Assembly (NCBI GenBank): GCA_026826555.1
Contig: JAKSZT010053928.1
Coordinates: 480,720 to 544,719, forward strand
Length of the DNA: 64,000 bases
Reading direction: 5' to 3'
DNA from: Tolypeutes matacus
Lineage: Eukaryota > Chordata > Mammalia > Cingulata > Chlamyphoridae
Position numbers and translations under genes: made by a program. A model generated the notes under the pieces. That model made no database searches and had not been told where the DNA came from. It saw only the letters and a program-made list of their open reading frames with translations. Below, piece by piece: positions 36,401-49,495 of this stretch; within the stretch, counting starts at the first letter, position 1, and each line of letters opens with the position of its first letter.

Positions 36401-37730
36401 AAATATTTGGCAATCTTATATCTGATAAGGGTTTAATATCCATGATATATAAAGAGATCATACAACTCAGCAATAAAAAGACAAACTATCCCATTAAAAA
36501 ATGGGCAAGAGACCTGAAATGACAATTGTCCAAAGACAAAATACAAATGGCAAAAAAAAAAAAAAAAAAAAAACACATGAAAAAATGTTCAACATCACTA
36601 GCGATTAGGGAAATGCAAATCAAAACTACAATGAGATATAATTTCACACCTATTAGACTGGCTGCTATTAAAAAGTCAGAAAACTGTAAATGTTGGAAAG
36701 GATGTGGAGAGATAGGAACGCTTTTTCACTGTTGATAGGAATGTAGAATGGTACAGCCACTGCGGAGGACTTTTCGGCAGTTCCTAAGGAAGTTGAATAT
36801 AGACTTGCCATGTGACCTGGCAATACCATTACTAGGTATATACCCAGAAGAACTGAGAGCAGAGACACAAATTGACATCTGCACACCAATGTTCATAGCA
36901 GCATTATTCACGATTGCCAAAATTTGGAAACAACCCAGGTGTCCATCAACTGATGAATGGATAAACAAATCGTGGTGTATCCTCACAATGGAATATTATG
37001 CAGCAGTAGAAGAAATGAAGTCGTAAAGCATATGAAAACATGGATTAACCTGGAGGACATTATATTGAGTGAAGCAAGCCAGACCAAAAGGACAAATACT
37101 GTATGACTACACTAGTATGAACCAATTATATTATGTAAACTCATAGAGTTAATAATTGCAATGTAGGTCACTAGAAAATAGAAGGAGGGTAGAGAATGGA
37201 AAGCTAAGGGTTAATCTGTGCAGAATTGATGAAGAAGGTTGTTCATAAGTCTTTGGATATGAGTAGAAATGGTTACAGCATATCATGGTGTTTTTAATTA
37301 GCAGTACTATTGTATAAGTATGACAGTGGTTGAAAGGGAAAGTCTAAGGTCATGTATATTACTAGAGGGAAAGCTAAAAACTATAACATGGGACTCTATA
37401 AGATAATAAAACCTTATGTAAAACATGAATATGGATGCTATTGCATATATAAGACTGTTTTTACATAATATAAATACAAATATACTAGAAAGAAGGAAGA
37501 AGAATAGCTATGTATAGCAGGGGAAGCATAGAGAGTTTGAGAGATGATGAGTTTTGGCTGTCTGTTGTTTATTATTATTATTGTTGGAATAATAAAAGTG
37601 CTCTAAGAATGACTGAAGTGATGAATGCACAAATATGTGATTATACCGAATACCATTGATTGTACACTTTGGATGGATTTATGCTTTATTAATATGTATC
37701 AATAAAATTGATTTGTTAAGAAAAAAAAGG
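33480..37730 (+). mobile_element. 5'-truncated, decayed L1 (ORF2 from endonuclease domain to 3' end)
   Basis: ORF2 pieces occur in order. The endonuclease C-terminal part is at 33500-33780 (TFFSSAHGSFSKIDHMLG). The region before the RT is at 34389-34784 ([20 protein letters not shown]). The RT active-site motif FADD is at 35390-35401. The ORF2 C-terminus is at 36748-37026 ([14 protein letters not shown]…STDEWINK). It is followed by a short 3' UTR ending CAATAAAATTGATTTGTTAAG and an A-rich tail. Stops and frameshifts break every segment, so it is inactive. ORF1 and the promoter are missing. It carries a nested L1 tail at 34814-34961. Confidence 0.9.
34814..34961 (+). mobile_element. Nested L1 3' end inside L1 ORF2
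   Basis: 148 bp match the 3' terminus of the host L1 (compare 37590-37720: GATTGAAGTGATAAATGAAC, TGTATCAATAAAATTGATTT) and end in a run of A. They are bounded by a perfect 13-bp target-site duplication AAAGAATTATATA (34801-34813 and 34962-34974). Removing insert and one repeat restores continuity of the host ORF2 segment. It is a secondary retrotransposition, severely 5'-truncated. Confidence 0.92.
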
Positions 37731-38899
37731 AAAAAAATCATGTGTATCTGCATTCATAGGCACAATATCCATGATATATTTTTAAGTTAATAATAAGGGG
37801 AAAGCAGCATATATAATAAGAAGCTATTTTTAATCAAAATATGGATACATAAATGGGATCATATTTTCACAAATATTAAATTAAAGGAGTTTAAAATGTC
37901 TCCCTTTGTGTCACATTTCCTGACGTCTTCTCCTCCCAGGTAGAGTCATGAGTTTATCATCTCAGGACAGGAAAGGGCAGATGCTAGGCCTCTTACCAAA
38001 AGAGTGAACTTGAAAGTTAGGCTGTCAGGAGAGAGAGTTTGCTAAATTGATTTATTTTCCCTTTTAGCAATTAAGAACCAGCCTGAAAATATAAGAGCAA
38101 AAAATAAAAACTACATGAACCACAAAAGAAAGAAGCATTCATAACCCCATGCTACCAGTCATCTGCCTGTCCATGCCTCACATAATTTGGGGAGGATACA
38201 GTGAAAATTGGGTGGGATGAGGTGAAAGGCTGAGTAAGGTTGCCTACATCCAGCCATCTTGGGCAGAGTACAGTGTTCACCAAAGCAAGCCTTGCAAAGT
38301 CACTTGGTGCTGTAAAGGCCGGGTTACCTGGGTGGCTTGGGGGTGTTTCTTGAGTCTTCCGTGTTGCCACAGGATCTTAGAAGTGGAGTGGAACAAGGGC
38401 ACTTGCAGACAAGCCATCTTGGAAAAAAGCTGTTGATGTGTCAGGATAAACGAGAAAGCAAATGACAAGTCACCCTGTGTTTGCTAATCTTGATCAGCTG
38501 CAGAGAACTAAAGGCCAAGCCATCACACAAAAACATCTGTGTCCTATGATGCTTTATAGTAAGTAAAGTAAGTAAGGGAGTGGAAATTGCTACTCAGAGG
38601 AAAATGTTGGTGAGAAAATGCTCAAAGACATCAGACTGACATTCAAGTGCAGCCACTCAAGTTCACTGCCCTGACTACCCTTCTCCCCCAACATTCATTC
38701 AAAGATGAGCAAGTAACAAAATGCTACTAACAGGAGATCTATGCAAAGATACCATAAGAAAAGAGGAGGAAGGGAATGTGAAAACAAAAGCTAGGTGAAG
38801 AACAAACACCAGAAAAATCAGTAACAGATTCCCATGAAATGAAATTCAAGTTAATATGATATCTCAGGAAAAAAAAGTGTTCAAAGAAAAAATACAAGA

Positions 38900-39660
38900 G
38901 CTCAAGGAATAAATGATTAGTTAAAAAGACAAGAAACCTGAGTTGGCAGTGCTTAGAAAAAAGTAAAAGAAAAATATGTAACCGTTCAGAAATGTATATT
39001 GCATTAAAAAACATTTAAAAAAGGGGGAAAGACACTTTTAAAATACTTTCAGGGGCATGACGAATAAAATTGAAAATGAAGTGGAAGATAGCATAAAAAG
39101 ATAAGAGAGAATGATAAAAATGGAGTCAGAATAAAGGAAGTACAAAATAAGCAAAGTTGTTAAAGAATATGACAAATGAAAGGGAAAAAATTCAAAATTA
39201 CAATAGTAGGACATTTTTACTGAAATAAAGGCAAACTTGAATTTTCAGATTGAAAGAGCACATCGTTTCAGGAAAAATTGATACTGATTGCTTAGGATTG
39301 AAGTGTTAATGGACTTCAAGGATAAAGAAAAAATTCTATGGGCATCCAGACAAAATAAAATCGAGCCACATTTGAAGGAAGATTCATTCTGCTGTTCGAC
39401 TTCCTTGCAGCACTCTCCAGTGCTGGCAAGACAATGGGAAAATGTCTATGAAGTCCTCAGGGAAAGAAAATATGACCCTACAATTTTAAGTCCAGCCAAA
39501 TTCACATTTAATTTTATAAGCCAAAGATAGGTATTCTCAAATATGCAAAGAAGAGCACAGGAAATACAGTTTCAAAAGGCCCTTCCTGAAAAATATGATG
39601 AGAGGGTGAAATCCAGCCAAGCAGGTGATAAATGAAGAAGAAACGATAAAGGAGACTGGT
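38900..39660 (+). mobile_element. Ancient HAL1/L1M-like relic
   Basis: GGACTTCAAGGATAAAGAAA, ATGGGCATCCAGACAAAATA, GTCCTCAGGGAAAGAAAATA and AAGTCCAGCCAAATTCACAT follow the order of the mammalian HAL1/L1M ORF1-proximal region. It is heavily diverged and family call is tentative. Confidence 0.45.
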
Positions 39661-40059
39661 ATTGAGCTTTGAATGCATTTAAATGTACAACTAAGGCTAG
39701 AAGATGGTGGGACATATGATTGTAGAAACGAATGGAAGCCTTATATTATAAACCATGACAATGGTACTCATTCCCCATGGTTCTGCAGGGGCAACAGGTA
39801 GGTGTGTGCCTGTACGTGTAGTGGCTTTCATCACAGAAGAGGAACACTGTGCTTGGGGAATCGATCCCTTTTATAGTGAGTGGCTTTGAGCCTGCTCTTT
39901 GCCTGGGCGCCTTTCAAGGTTGCTTGCTGCAAACACAACCCTAAGAAATGAACCAGGTAAAGAGAGGTTAGAGCCTTGCACTCCTGGCATACACAGCAAA
40001 ACTGTATACCTCAGGCTCATGGCGGATTGCCTCTTCCAACAGAGTATCTTTGGTTGTGC

Positions 40060-40605
40060 ATAATATTTTAATTTTAAGGTGTCACATCTATCAATCTTCC
40101 CTTTTGATTTGGATTTTGTTTAAAAGATCTTTATCTACCTCCGTGTTATAATGACATTCTCTTATATTTCCTTTAATCTACCTAATGTTTATGGTCTTTC
40201 ATATCCATCTAGAATCTATTGTTTGCATACAGGTATGGTGTAAGGTGTATATGTATATGAATAACCAATTGTGTCAGCACTGTTTTCCCCTCACTTTGTA
40301 ATGACACTTATCTATGATATCAAGTTTCCACATATAGCTGGATCTGTTTCTGAGCTCACTAACTTGTCCCATTGGTCTGTCTAATTCTGCCCCTACTGGG
40401 GCACATTGTCTCAATTTCTATAGTTTTATAATACACTGATAGGGCAAGTCCCCAATCTTGTTCTCTTTAAAATTGGCTTGACTATTCTTTGCCCTTTGTA
40501 CTTACATATACAATTTTAGGAGAGCTTATCAAGTTCCATGAAAAATTCTGTATAGAGTTTGATTGGAATTGCTTTAATTTATAGATCAATTTTGGGGAAA
40601 TTCTG
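40060..40605 (-). mobile_element. Antisense L1M ORF2 relic
   Basis: ATCCATCTAGAATCTATTGT, CCCATTGGTCTGTCTAATTC, TTCTATAGTTTTATAATACA and AATTTATAGATCAATTTTGG are antisense to the L1 ORF2 post-RT region. All frames are broken. Confidence 0.65.
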
Positions 40606-40940
40606 CAAGCAACAAAAACAAGGGAAAGTGGCTTAAACAATAAGGACATTTATTATCTTCATGACAAATGTCTGTAGGGGCTGGTTCTGGGGATGGCTCA
40701 GCAGACTGATGATATAATCAAGGACCCTGGCTCTGTCCATTTCCTCTGCTCCTCTCAGTGGCTGGTCTTCACCCTCTGGCTTTTCCCTTCACCCTCCAGG
40801 AGGCTGGCTCAGTACCAGGCAGTGTGTCATCACATAACTGTGTCCCAGCAGAGGAAGACAGGAAACTGGTTTTCATGTATCTTTCTTTTTCTCAAGGAAA
40901 AAAGTCATTTCCAAAAAGACTTCCAGTAAACTTTCCCTTA
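40606..40940 (-). repeat. Diverged LTR/MER-type relic, antisense
   Basis: GTGGCTTAAACAATAAGGAC then ATTTATTATC resembles the antisense 3' end of mammalian LTR relics. The family is not identified. Confidence 0.3.
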
Positions 40941-41762
40941 AGACCCATTAGTTAAGAATGGGATGGTGTTCAAATCTTTTATGTTCTTCATACTCTTCTG
41001 TTCTTCACCTCTCATTCTCTGGTAGAAATGTGTCCAAATCTTCAATATAACTGAGATTTATCAGTATCCCTTTGGAGTCTGTAGATTGTTGATTTTTTGT
41101 CTATATTAATCATTTATGTGGTTTTGAATTTGAGATTGCAGCTCATATTGATGGGAGGACTTTTTGTTGTTGTTGTTGATTGTTTGCTCGTGCCATTGTT
41201 TTCTTTCTTTCTCCCCTGTCCTCATCCCCTACCCCCACCCCCGTCTAATAGTTTGCACAGCTCCCTGGTTCCTAGTACAGAACCAGGTGTTACAGTGGTG
41301 CTTGGTCCCTGCTGTGTGGTAATATTACACTAAGCAGAGGCAGCTGGGCTCCTTTTCTGGGGATGAAGCTGGCCACTTATCTCAGTGGAACACTCTTAGA
41401 GCCCAGCACCCAGTGGAAGCTGAAATTTCAACTGTTGCTGACTTTATTGGCTCTGCAGATGAGGTCTGTGTCCTTAGAGATCCACTTCCCCTCTCCCTCC
41501 CTTCCCCTTCTTTCTTTTAACCTCTCAATGTCTTTTTTTATTTTCTCTTTCTGAGTTTTCTTTGCTCTGTGTTTGGAAGAAAGGAGATGTGTCAAAGCAT
41601 GAACTTACAGCACACTTTTACTGGCACACCATATTCTACTTTTATAACCTAAAAAAACATTACAAAGATCATTTCTGGGGGGAAATGCTCAAACTTTTCT
41701 TCCTCCAAAAAGAACTTTTGCTTTTCTCTGTTTTATTAAAATCATTCCTGGAATTCTCATTT

Positions 41763-41779
41763 TTGTGTGTGTGTGTGTG
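41763..41779 (+). repeat. Short (GT)n microsatellite
   Basis: About eight GT dinucleotides in a row. Confidence 0.9.
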
Positions 41780-43189
41780 ATTCTAATACTTTAAAAAGTG
41801 TTATTGCAGATGTATAATATTTCATGGTCTCTCTACATTTTAGGGAAAGAAAAAAAATTTAAATCTAGTTGTAGTGTTTAGAGACTGAGTTCATGTTCTT
41901 TAAGCTTGGCATACAACTGTAAAATGATCAGCTTACTAAGTGGATGCCAAAAATAGAAATGAGGAATGCCTTTCTAGCCCTCTCTCTTGCTAAAATTAAT
42001 ATTATAATTAAAATTAATATTTACCCTCATTTGCTTCTCTTAAGTGTTTCAGTCAATTAATTTTAAGTGACTTTGTCAGTAGTAGTTTCTACTAGACTGA
42101 AAAAAAATTGTTCCATAGCTAGCTGCTATCAACATTAGCAAATATTCAGTCCTCTTAGCTGAATTTTCCCTGCTTAATGTTATTTCATTCCATGAACCTG
42201 CCTAAACAATTCCTATCACCCCTTGAAGTTCTTTTCTGGCTTATGGTTTTATTATCTCTTTTTCTTTCTGTATTTAGCCAACTAAAGCAAATGAAACATT
42301 TCAATCTTATGTCCTAAGGCACTGTCTCAACCCTAGTTTTGCAAGTGTTTTCCTTTCCTGGCAGTTACTGTATTGACCAGAATTCTACGAAGTACTTTAT
42401 AGCGGAGTTTATAAATACGAGACTAGTTTGTGGAGATCATTTTCTAACCCATGAAATGAAAGCCAGCATGTGTACTTGTTTTCCAATATATTATTTAACT
42501 TCTTGGTTCTTATGTAAATATATGTATAACTAGGCCATTGAATTAGATGATCTTCCTGAATCCAATGTTTGAGGGAAAGATATGGGGGTAACCACTCATC
42601 TGACTGTTCTGGAGCAGCATATAATTCAACCCTCCATCCTAACCAGATAGCAAAAAGTGCTTCATGCTCTCCTTTCTGCTTCACTTTCTTTCCATTTCCC
42701 CACCTTTCTTTCTTTAGTTTTCCTTCTTGTACAGAAAGCTAACTTAATTCTATTTATTTTTGTTCCAAGTGCTTTTTATAGAGTACAAGATGGAAGGTAT
42801 TCAAAGAAACTCTGATGATTATCCAGACAAGTGTTGTATGTATATATGTATGTATTCACTTAATTAATCAAAATATATCTAATTATGTATTAATATGTAT
42901 TCACTCAACTTGCTTTATTAATATATGAATATATTGATCCAACTGACTTCATTAGTCACATATATATTAATCATATGTATGCATCTATGTGCAATTATAT
43001 ATGTATACATTTAGATACATGTGTGTATCTCCAACTGCTAAACTCCAAACCCCACTGTACATCTCCACTAGATCCCATCTCAAATCTTTACCACCTCTGA
43101 TATTTCCTATTTCAGTTAACAGAATCATCACGTAGTTAGTAACTTAAGCTAAAAACAAAAGAGTAGTTTCCAAGTCTTTCTCACTGTCT

Positions 43190-43640
43190 ACCTTCAGTTG
43201 TTTCTAAGTGCTGCTAATTCTGTGTCTGAAGCATCATTTCTAACCCCCTTTCTACCCTTTTTGCCACTGTCTTTATTCTGTCTTTACTAATCTCTCACCT
43301 GGATGTTTTCCTCCTAATATGTTTCTTTGCTTGCAAACATAGCATTCTCCCTTCCAAACAATTCTTAATACTGCTTCTAGTTATCTTTCTACAATGCACA
43401 CCTGCCCCTCCCATGCTTTAAAACAGTTGGTAGCTCTCTACTGCTTACATAATAAAGTTTGAACTGTCCAACACTCAAGGCCCCTCGCCTCTGGCCCAGT
43501 TTACCTTTTGGTTCTCCTCTCTGGCCCGCTGCCTTCCTCTCTCCCTTTCTCCCACCTCTACCTCATCTCCCATGCTTAGCCTATGCATTGTATTTGCCTC
43601 TGTGTCTTTGCACATAGTTTTCTATGAAAGACAAAATTCA
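43190..43640 (+). repeat. L2 relic, sense
   Basis: CTAATCTCTCACCTGGATGT, CTACTGCTTACATAATAAAG, CTCAAGGCCCCTCGCCTCTG and CTCATCTCCCATGCTTAGCC match the L2 ORF2 3' region in order. Confidence 0.55.
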
Positions 43641-44640
43641 CCAGACAATTAAGGAGATTTTATTCAGGATATTACAATAGGGAGAATGTTCATAAAGAGA
43701 AATGTCTCAAAGAAAAAAGAAAGTGCCTGGAGTTTTACAAAAGCATGTAGACAGGGGAGCCAACCATATCCTTTGCAAGTCTCATGTAGTCCGTAAGAAG
43801 GATGAGACTCATCTTATTCAGATATGGGAGGGCAGGGTGGTGCTTTGAAGTTAGCTGATTTCAGAACACAAAATGATGGGGGAATTTTTTTTATCATTGT
43901 GTTTTCCTGGAGCACAGGGCTCCAGTAAAGTTCAGGATTGTATACTGGCTATTCTCTGCACACACATGCACACATATACACACACATATATCCCTTCCCT
44001 TGTTGTCCATCTTTCTGTCTTTTGCTTAGATCTCTTGAAGGTCAGTTTTTACATATGTACCACCTAGGTTTTTTTGTTCTCTGGCTTCTGGTTGGATTTG
44101 GCAAACAGAATGGATCACAGAATATTGAAGGACTAGAGCAGAGAGAGGTTGGAGGCTGTGATTCCCACTGTTCATTTTCTGCCATTCTGGTGGTAGCTGA
44201 GTTCCTCCAAGGCCCCTCTCCAGGGCTCCAGCTCCTGCTGGGCTCCAGTAACACTATCTTCCCCCACCCTCCCTCATGCCTAGAGGTGTAAATGGCTTTC
44301 CAATGTTGCTAGTCCCCAGGTGCCTCACCATCCTTTTTTGGTTTCCCTTAACCCTGCCCCTACTTCTGTAACTGCTCCCTTTATTGAATTATCTTCGCTT
44401 AAACCCTTTTAAGCATGCCCTCTGTTTTCTGACAAAACCGCCCAATTTAGTCTCAGTCTGGAAAATTTCCCCAATTCTCAGCCTGGAGCACGGCTGCTCA
44501 TCCTTTAAGACCTCATTCACACACAGTCTTCCCCAACACCCTCCTCTGTGCATTTATGGCATTTCAAATATATATAATGTTTTAATTATGCATCTGTGAA
44601 CTGTTTCCCCCTCTGTATTGTGTTAAAAGTTCATTAAGGG

Positions 44641-44786
44641 GGGGAGTGGATGTGGCTCAAGCGGTTGAGCTCCTGCTTTCTACATGGGAGGTCCTGGTTT
44701 GGTTCCCAGTGCCTCCTAAAAAACAAAAACTTATCTTTTCAAAAAAAAATATAAAAAGTATATACATTAAAAAAAAAAAAAAAAAA
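44641..44786 (+). mobile_element. DAS SINE, short body
   Basis: The head is AGTGGATGTGGCTCAAGCGG; the B-box block GGTTTGGTTCCCAGTGCC is followed by an A-rich tail with an 18-A run at its end. I found no unambiguous target-site duplication. Confidence 0.8.
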
Positions 44787-44816
44787 CAATTAAAACTACC
44801 AAAAAAAACAACTCTG

Positions 44817-44912
44817 GGGAGCCAAAGTGGCTCAGTGGTTGAGTACTGGTTTCCCACATATGAGGTCTCAGGTTCAATCCCTGGTCCCCAGTACCCCCCC
44901 CCCAAAAAAAAG
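44817..44912 (+). mobile_element. tRNA-like SINE with C/A-rich tail
   Basis: AAAGTGGCTCAGTGGTTGAG and CAGGTTCAATCCCTGG are the A- and B-box regions. It ends in a run of about ten C and eight A. It belongs to the short tRNA-like class, next to the longer SINE at 44641-44786. Confidence 0.75.
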
Positions 44913-45315
44913 ACCTCTTTAAGGACAGGACATGATTTCTGACCCTCTGTATTTCTGGAGCCTGTAACAGTGCCTAGTGCACTAAAGATTTAACAAGTGC
45001 CAATTGAGTGAATAAAGGATTAGAGTAAATTACTGGTCGGCATAAGTGAGAAATATGTGGCTAGTCTCTGCACACATATGCACACGTGGAATGATAGGCC
45101 AGAAGGATGATAGTAGATCATCAGTCAGCTCATTCTTTTGTCCTTTAGGCCTCTAATGGAAAAATAAGCTTTCAGAAAACTACCCCCCACCCACCAAAAA
45201 AAAAAAATTGGTGTTTACTTAGTAAATCGTTCTCATTTGCTTTTTGTTAGCATTGTTTTTTTGTTTTTTTTTTTTAAGTTGTTTTTAAATTAAAAGAACA
45301 TAGAGAAACCAAACC

Positions 45316-45365
45316 AACTAGCACTTGATAAATCTCCAACAACTAGCACTTGATAAATCTCCAAA
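45316..45365 (+). repeat. 25-bp tandem duplication
   Basis: Two adjacent 25-bp units starting AACTAGCACTTGATAAATCT differ only at the last base (45316-45340 and 45341-45365). Confidence 0.95.
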
Positions 45366-46244
45366 TCAAAAAGACTTCTGTCCATGGAGTGTTTCCAAAG
45401 AACAGACAGAGACACTGGGGAAATTTTGTTGACTTCACTGTGCATGTGCATTGCTTTCCCTAAAGTGTGATAAACACTGCTGATCGACAGCTAAAAGAGC
45501 CTGGAACCACTTGTTCAGTTTCATTAACCTACAAACAACTTCTGATATTTCCTTTATAAAATTCTTTTTTTTTTCTTGGGGTGTATATTTATTTATTTAA
45601 TCCATGTTCATTTGGTACATTTATAATAAAATTAGAGTTGGATTTAGAAAGTAAATTAAAACAATAGTGAAATTAAGAATTAAAGAATAGGTCCAAGTCA
45701 AGAATGGGGCATGAACTTTACTCCTGACCCAAACTTTAAATTTGTTTCACCTTTAAAATGTTAAGTCTATAAAGGTTAGAGGCCTTATTTACTATTTCTT
45801 TGGTGTCTCTCTCAACTATCAAATATGCACAATGATACACATTGATATTCAATATTTGACCAAAGACCAGTCAACATTAGTATTTGATTATTCTCAATTT
45901 CCCCCTAATGATACAGAAACTTAAGAATTATACAAGGCCAGCCTCATGGTTCATGAGTCCAGTGTCTGACTTTGATCATTGGCACCATGGGCTGGTTTAT
46001 TGGGCTACACAATGAGTAATCGCCAAGATATAGAATGCTGAAGGTGAAAGAAACATCAGAAATATTTGATTTTCTCTTTATTCATTAAACATGAATTTAG
46101 AAAACAAACCAACACTGTAACGTTTTGACCCTATTTTTCTTGACAGCCTATGATTTATGTTGGGGTAAAAAGTTCTTACATTTGCCATCAAAAGTAGTTT
46201 TTTTTCTCTCTCTCTTTTTCCTTTGGTATTCACTTCTCTTTTTT

Positions 46245-49200
46245 TCATACAATAAACTTTATTTTTAAAGAAGTTTTAGGTTACAGAAAAGTTACAGAAA
46301 ATATAGGGGATTCCCATATACCCCACCCCTTCCACTCTCACATTTTCCCTTATTAATAACAATTTCCATTAGTGTGGTGCATTTGTTACAATTGATGAAC
46401 AAATATTGAACTCTGGTTACTAGCCAAGGTCTATAGTTTATATTATGGTTTACACTTTGTACCATACAATTTTATAGGTTTTGACAAAATGTATAATGGC
46501 CTGTATCTGTCATTGCAATAGCATGCAGAACAGTACCAATGCCCTAAAAATGTCCCATGTTACACCTATTCTTCCCTCCCCTCCTCTCAGAACCTCTGGT
46601 GATCACTATCCTTTATATCAATGTTACAAATTCTAATATTACTATAATAATAATAAGTCTACTTTGGTCCATAATTACATTCCCACCTTATGTTTGTTTA
46701 TTCCTCAGTCTTGGGGATGGTGATGCCTGTTCTGCTTCAGTTTGAGAGGGGCCTTAGATCTTATGGGTCAGATGGTAATAACTGTTTTTCTTGCAGTTGT
46801 AGATATTCTTTGTTTTTTGCTTTGGGAGTTGTCCATCATCATGATTTTGCTAGTTGTCCTGGACAAGTCTGCTGAACTAGAGGGTAGGTGTTGGCTGAAA
46901 CTCTACTGAGAATTAAGGATTCAACCAGCATATGAACAGACTGAAGATTTAAGTCTTGGGACATATATTTAATGGGTATAATGCTAATTATAGGTTCAAA
47001 TAAAAGGGGTAGAAGAATCATGTTAGGGAAATTATTAACTCTGACACATTGGGGAGATAGGTTATCATATATTTCTAGGTAAGGCTCACTGATGGGTGCT
47101 GATTTCATGGGGTTGTGTGCATTGCCTATAGTATCTGGATGTCTCTAGAGCCCCTGGGAGCACCCCTTTTTGAGGCTTTGTTTACTATGGCAGTTAGTGA
47201 GATCTGCCTGAGACATGCCTAAGCATAACTTCTGGAATGATCTCCTGACTCACTTTGAAATTGAAATCTCTTAGCTGTAAAAACTCTTTTGTATTTAATG
47301 TTTTCCCCTTTGGGTCAAGGTCTTTTTTGAGATTTATCTCTGGTTGGCGCTAGGTATTAGAAATGTATCGCTGGTTGGCACTTGGTATTAATCCCTCCGT
47401 GCCAGGGTGGTTCATCCCTGGAGTCATGTCCCAGGAGGAGGGGGTGTGATGAGGGGGTTGGGAAGGAGGGTAGTGCTGAGTTTTGCTTAGAGAAAGGCCA
47501 CATTTGAGTAACAAGGAGGTTTTCAGGAAGTAACTCTTAGGCAATAGTTATTATTAGGCTAAGTTTCACTTTTACAAGGATATGGTTCTTAAGTACAAGC
47601 ATTATTATTGAAGGCTTGGTGTATTGGTCTGTTTTCTTTTAGTAGTCACTACCTATGTTCTCTAGAGATTCTCGTCACTCTTTTAGGCAGCAGGCCTCCC
47701 CAGGATGGGAGTTTAGTTTATTGTGTTTATTGTGTGGGTCCCCACCCACTGAGACAATACCTTATGACAACATGAACACATCCATATTCCATAGAGGCAT
47801 GCCCCAGGTGCACCCTTCCCCACATATCCCCCCATCACCCTGCACAGTGACCCTTCCCTGCCATGGTTGCCAAAAGAACACTCCCACAATTGTATTCTCA
47901 GTTACATAGTTGCCAAAAGAACACTCCTCAGAATTCACCTGTTTCTTCCTCCAACCATCCCCCCACCTCCATGGATAGCCCAACCCACCCCCTCCAACCC
48001 TGCTCACACTCACACTCTAGCACCATCGACCCCACTTACATTGCTGCACCACCATCAACCCTGTCCACTGCCAAACTACTCCCATCCACCTTACCATAGA
48101 TTCTGCCCAGGTTGAGCATTGGCTTACCACTTTACTCCCTTTCTATCTCCTGGTAACCTGTCTTCCAGACTCTACCTCTGTGAGTCTGCTCAATATCCTT
48201 AGTTTGTATCAGTGAGATCATGCAATAGTTGTCCTTTAGTGACTGGCTTACTTCACTCAACATAAGGTCTTCTAGATTCATCCATGTTATCACATATGTC
48301 AGTACTTCATTCCTTCTTACAGCTGAGTAATATTCCATCATATGTATACACCACATTTTGTTTATCCATTCATCTGTTGATGAACACTTGGGTTGCTTCC
48401 AACTTTTGGCAATAATGAATAATGCTTCGATGAACATTGGTGTGCATAGATCTGTTCATGTCCCTTCCACATCCTCTCCAACACTTGCAATTTTCATTTT
48501 CTTAAATAGCAGCCAGTTTAATAGGTGTAAGATGATATCAAAACTGATTTGCAGTTCCCTAATAGCTAGTGATGTTGAACATCTTTTCATGTGCTTTTTA
48601 GCCATTTGTATTTCCTATTTGGAAAAGTGTCTGTTCATATCTCTTGCTCATTTTTTAAATGGGTTGTTAGTCTTTTTATTTTCAAGATGTAAGATTTCTT
48701 TTTATATGCTGAATATTAGACCCTTATCAGATAAGTGGTTCCCAAATATTTTCTCCCATTGAGTAGGCTGCCTTTTTACTTTCTAGACAAACTCTTTGAA
48801 GCACAAAAGTGTTTAATTTTGAGGAGATCCCATTTATCTATTTATATTTTTTTTTGCTCATGCTTTGGGTGAAAAGTTTATGAAACCATTTCTTACTACA
48901 AGATCTCGTAGATGCTTTCCTATATTATCTTCTAGGAGCTTTGTGGTTTTGGCTCTTATATTTAGGTTTTTTATCCATCTTGATTTATTTTTGCATATAG
49001 TGTGAGATGGTGATCCTCTTTCATTCTTTTAGATATGGATATCCAGTTTTCCAAGCACCATTTGTTGAAGAGACTATTCTGTCCTAATTGAGTGGGCATG
49101 GTGGCCTTGTTGAATATCCGTTGACCATATATGTGTGGGTCTATATCGGAACTCTCCATTTGGTTCCATTGGTCAGTATGTCTAACCTTGTGCCAGTACC

Positions 49201-49290
49201 ATGCAGTTTTGACTACTGTAGCTTTGTAGTATGCTTTACAGAAAGTAGCATGATTCCTCCAATTTTTTCATTTTGATAGTTTTTGAAAGT
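46245..49290 (-). mobile_element. Antisense L1: ORF2 3' part plus about 1.9-kb 3' UTR
   Basis: On the minus strand, 49290 to about 48150 is the ORF2 post-RT region and C-terminus, with peptide landmarks FNKATMPTQLGQNSLFNKWC and [20 protein letters not shown] in the correct order. 48150 to 46245 is a long 3' UTR, ending with the reverse complement of AGGGGATTCCCATATACC and a T-rich run on the plus strand. ORF2 has stops and frameshifts. This copy links the long 3' UTRs elsewhere in the window to L1. Confidence 0.88.
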
Positions 49291-49306
49291 TCTGCTTTTA
49301 CATTTC

Positions 49307-49495
49307 TTTTTTTTTTTTTTTTTTAAAGATTTTATTTATTTATTCATTTATCCCCCCCTTGCTGCTTGTGCTCGCTGGGTCAGCTAACCACACCGTGCGG
49401 GCGGGCTTGCCTTCACCAGGAGGCCCGGGGAACCGAACCCGGGGCCTCCCATATGGTAAACGGGAGCCCTACTGATTGAGCCACAGCCGCTTCCC
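49307..49495 (-). mobile_element. Young-looking DAS SINE, antisense
   Basis: It is near-identical to 27714-27896, on the minus strand, with an intact A box (GGCTCAATCAGTAGG), B box (GGGTTCGGTTCC), GC-rich middle, AATAAATAAA and poly-A. It is flanked by a perfect 16-bp target-site duplication TCTGCTTTTACATTTC (49291-49306 and 49496-49511). It landed at or next to the 5' edge of the antisense L1. Confidence 0.95.

Larger units (their letters stand above)
44370..45030 (+). repeat. L2 3' end, sense, interrupted by two SINEs
   Basis: The left part ends TTAAAAGTTCATTAAGG (about 44639). The right part resumes after 44912 with AAGGACAGGACATGATTTCT, AACAGTGCCTAGTGCACTAA and TTGAGTGAATAAAGG, the L2 3' terminus. 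DAS SINEs lie between. Confidence 0.5.

Noticed and set aside
33480..37730. Potentially active L1
   Set aside because: It lacks ORF1 and the promoter, carries a nested insertion, and every ORF2 segment has stops or frameshifts.
48358..48762. 134-residue plus-strand open frame
   Set aside because: It is antisense to the L1 ORF2 C-terminal region.
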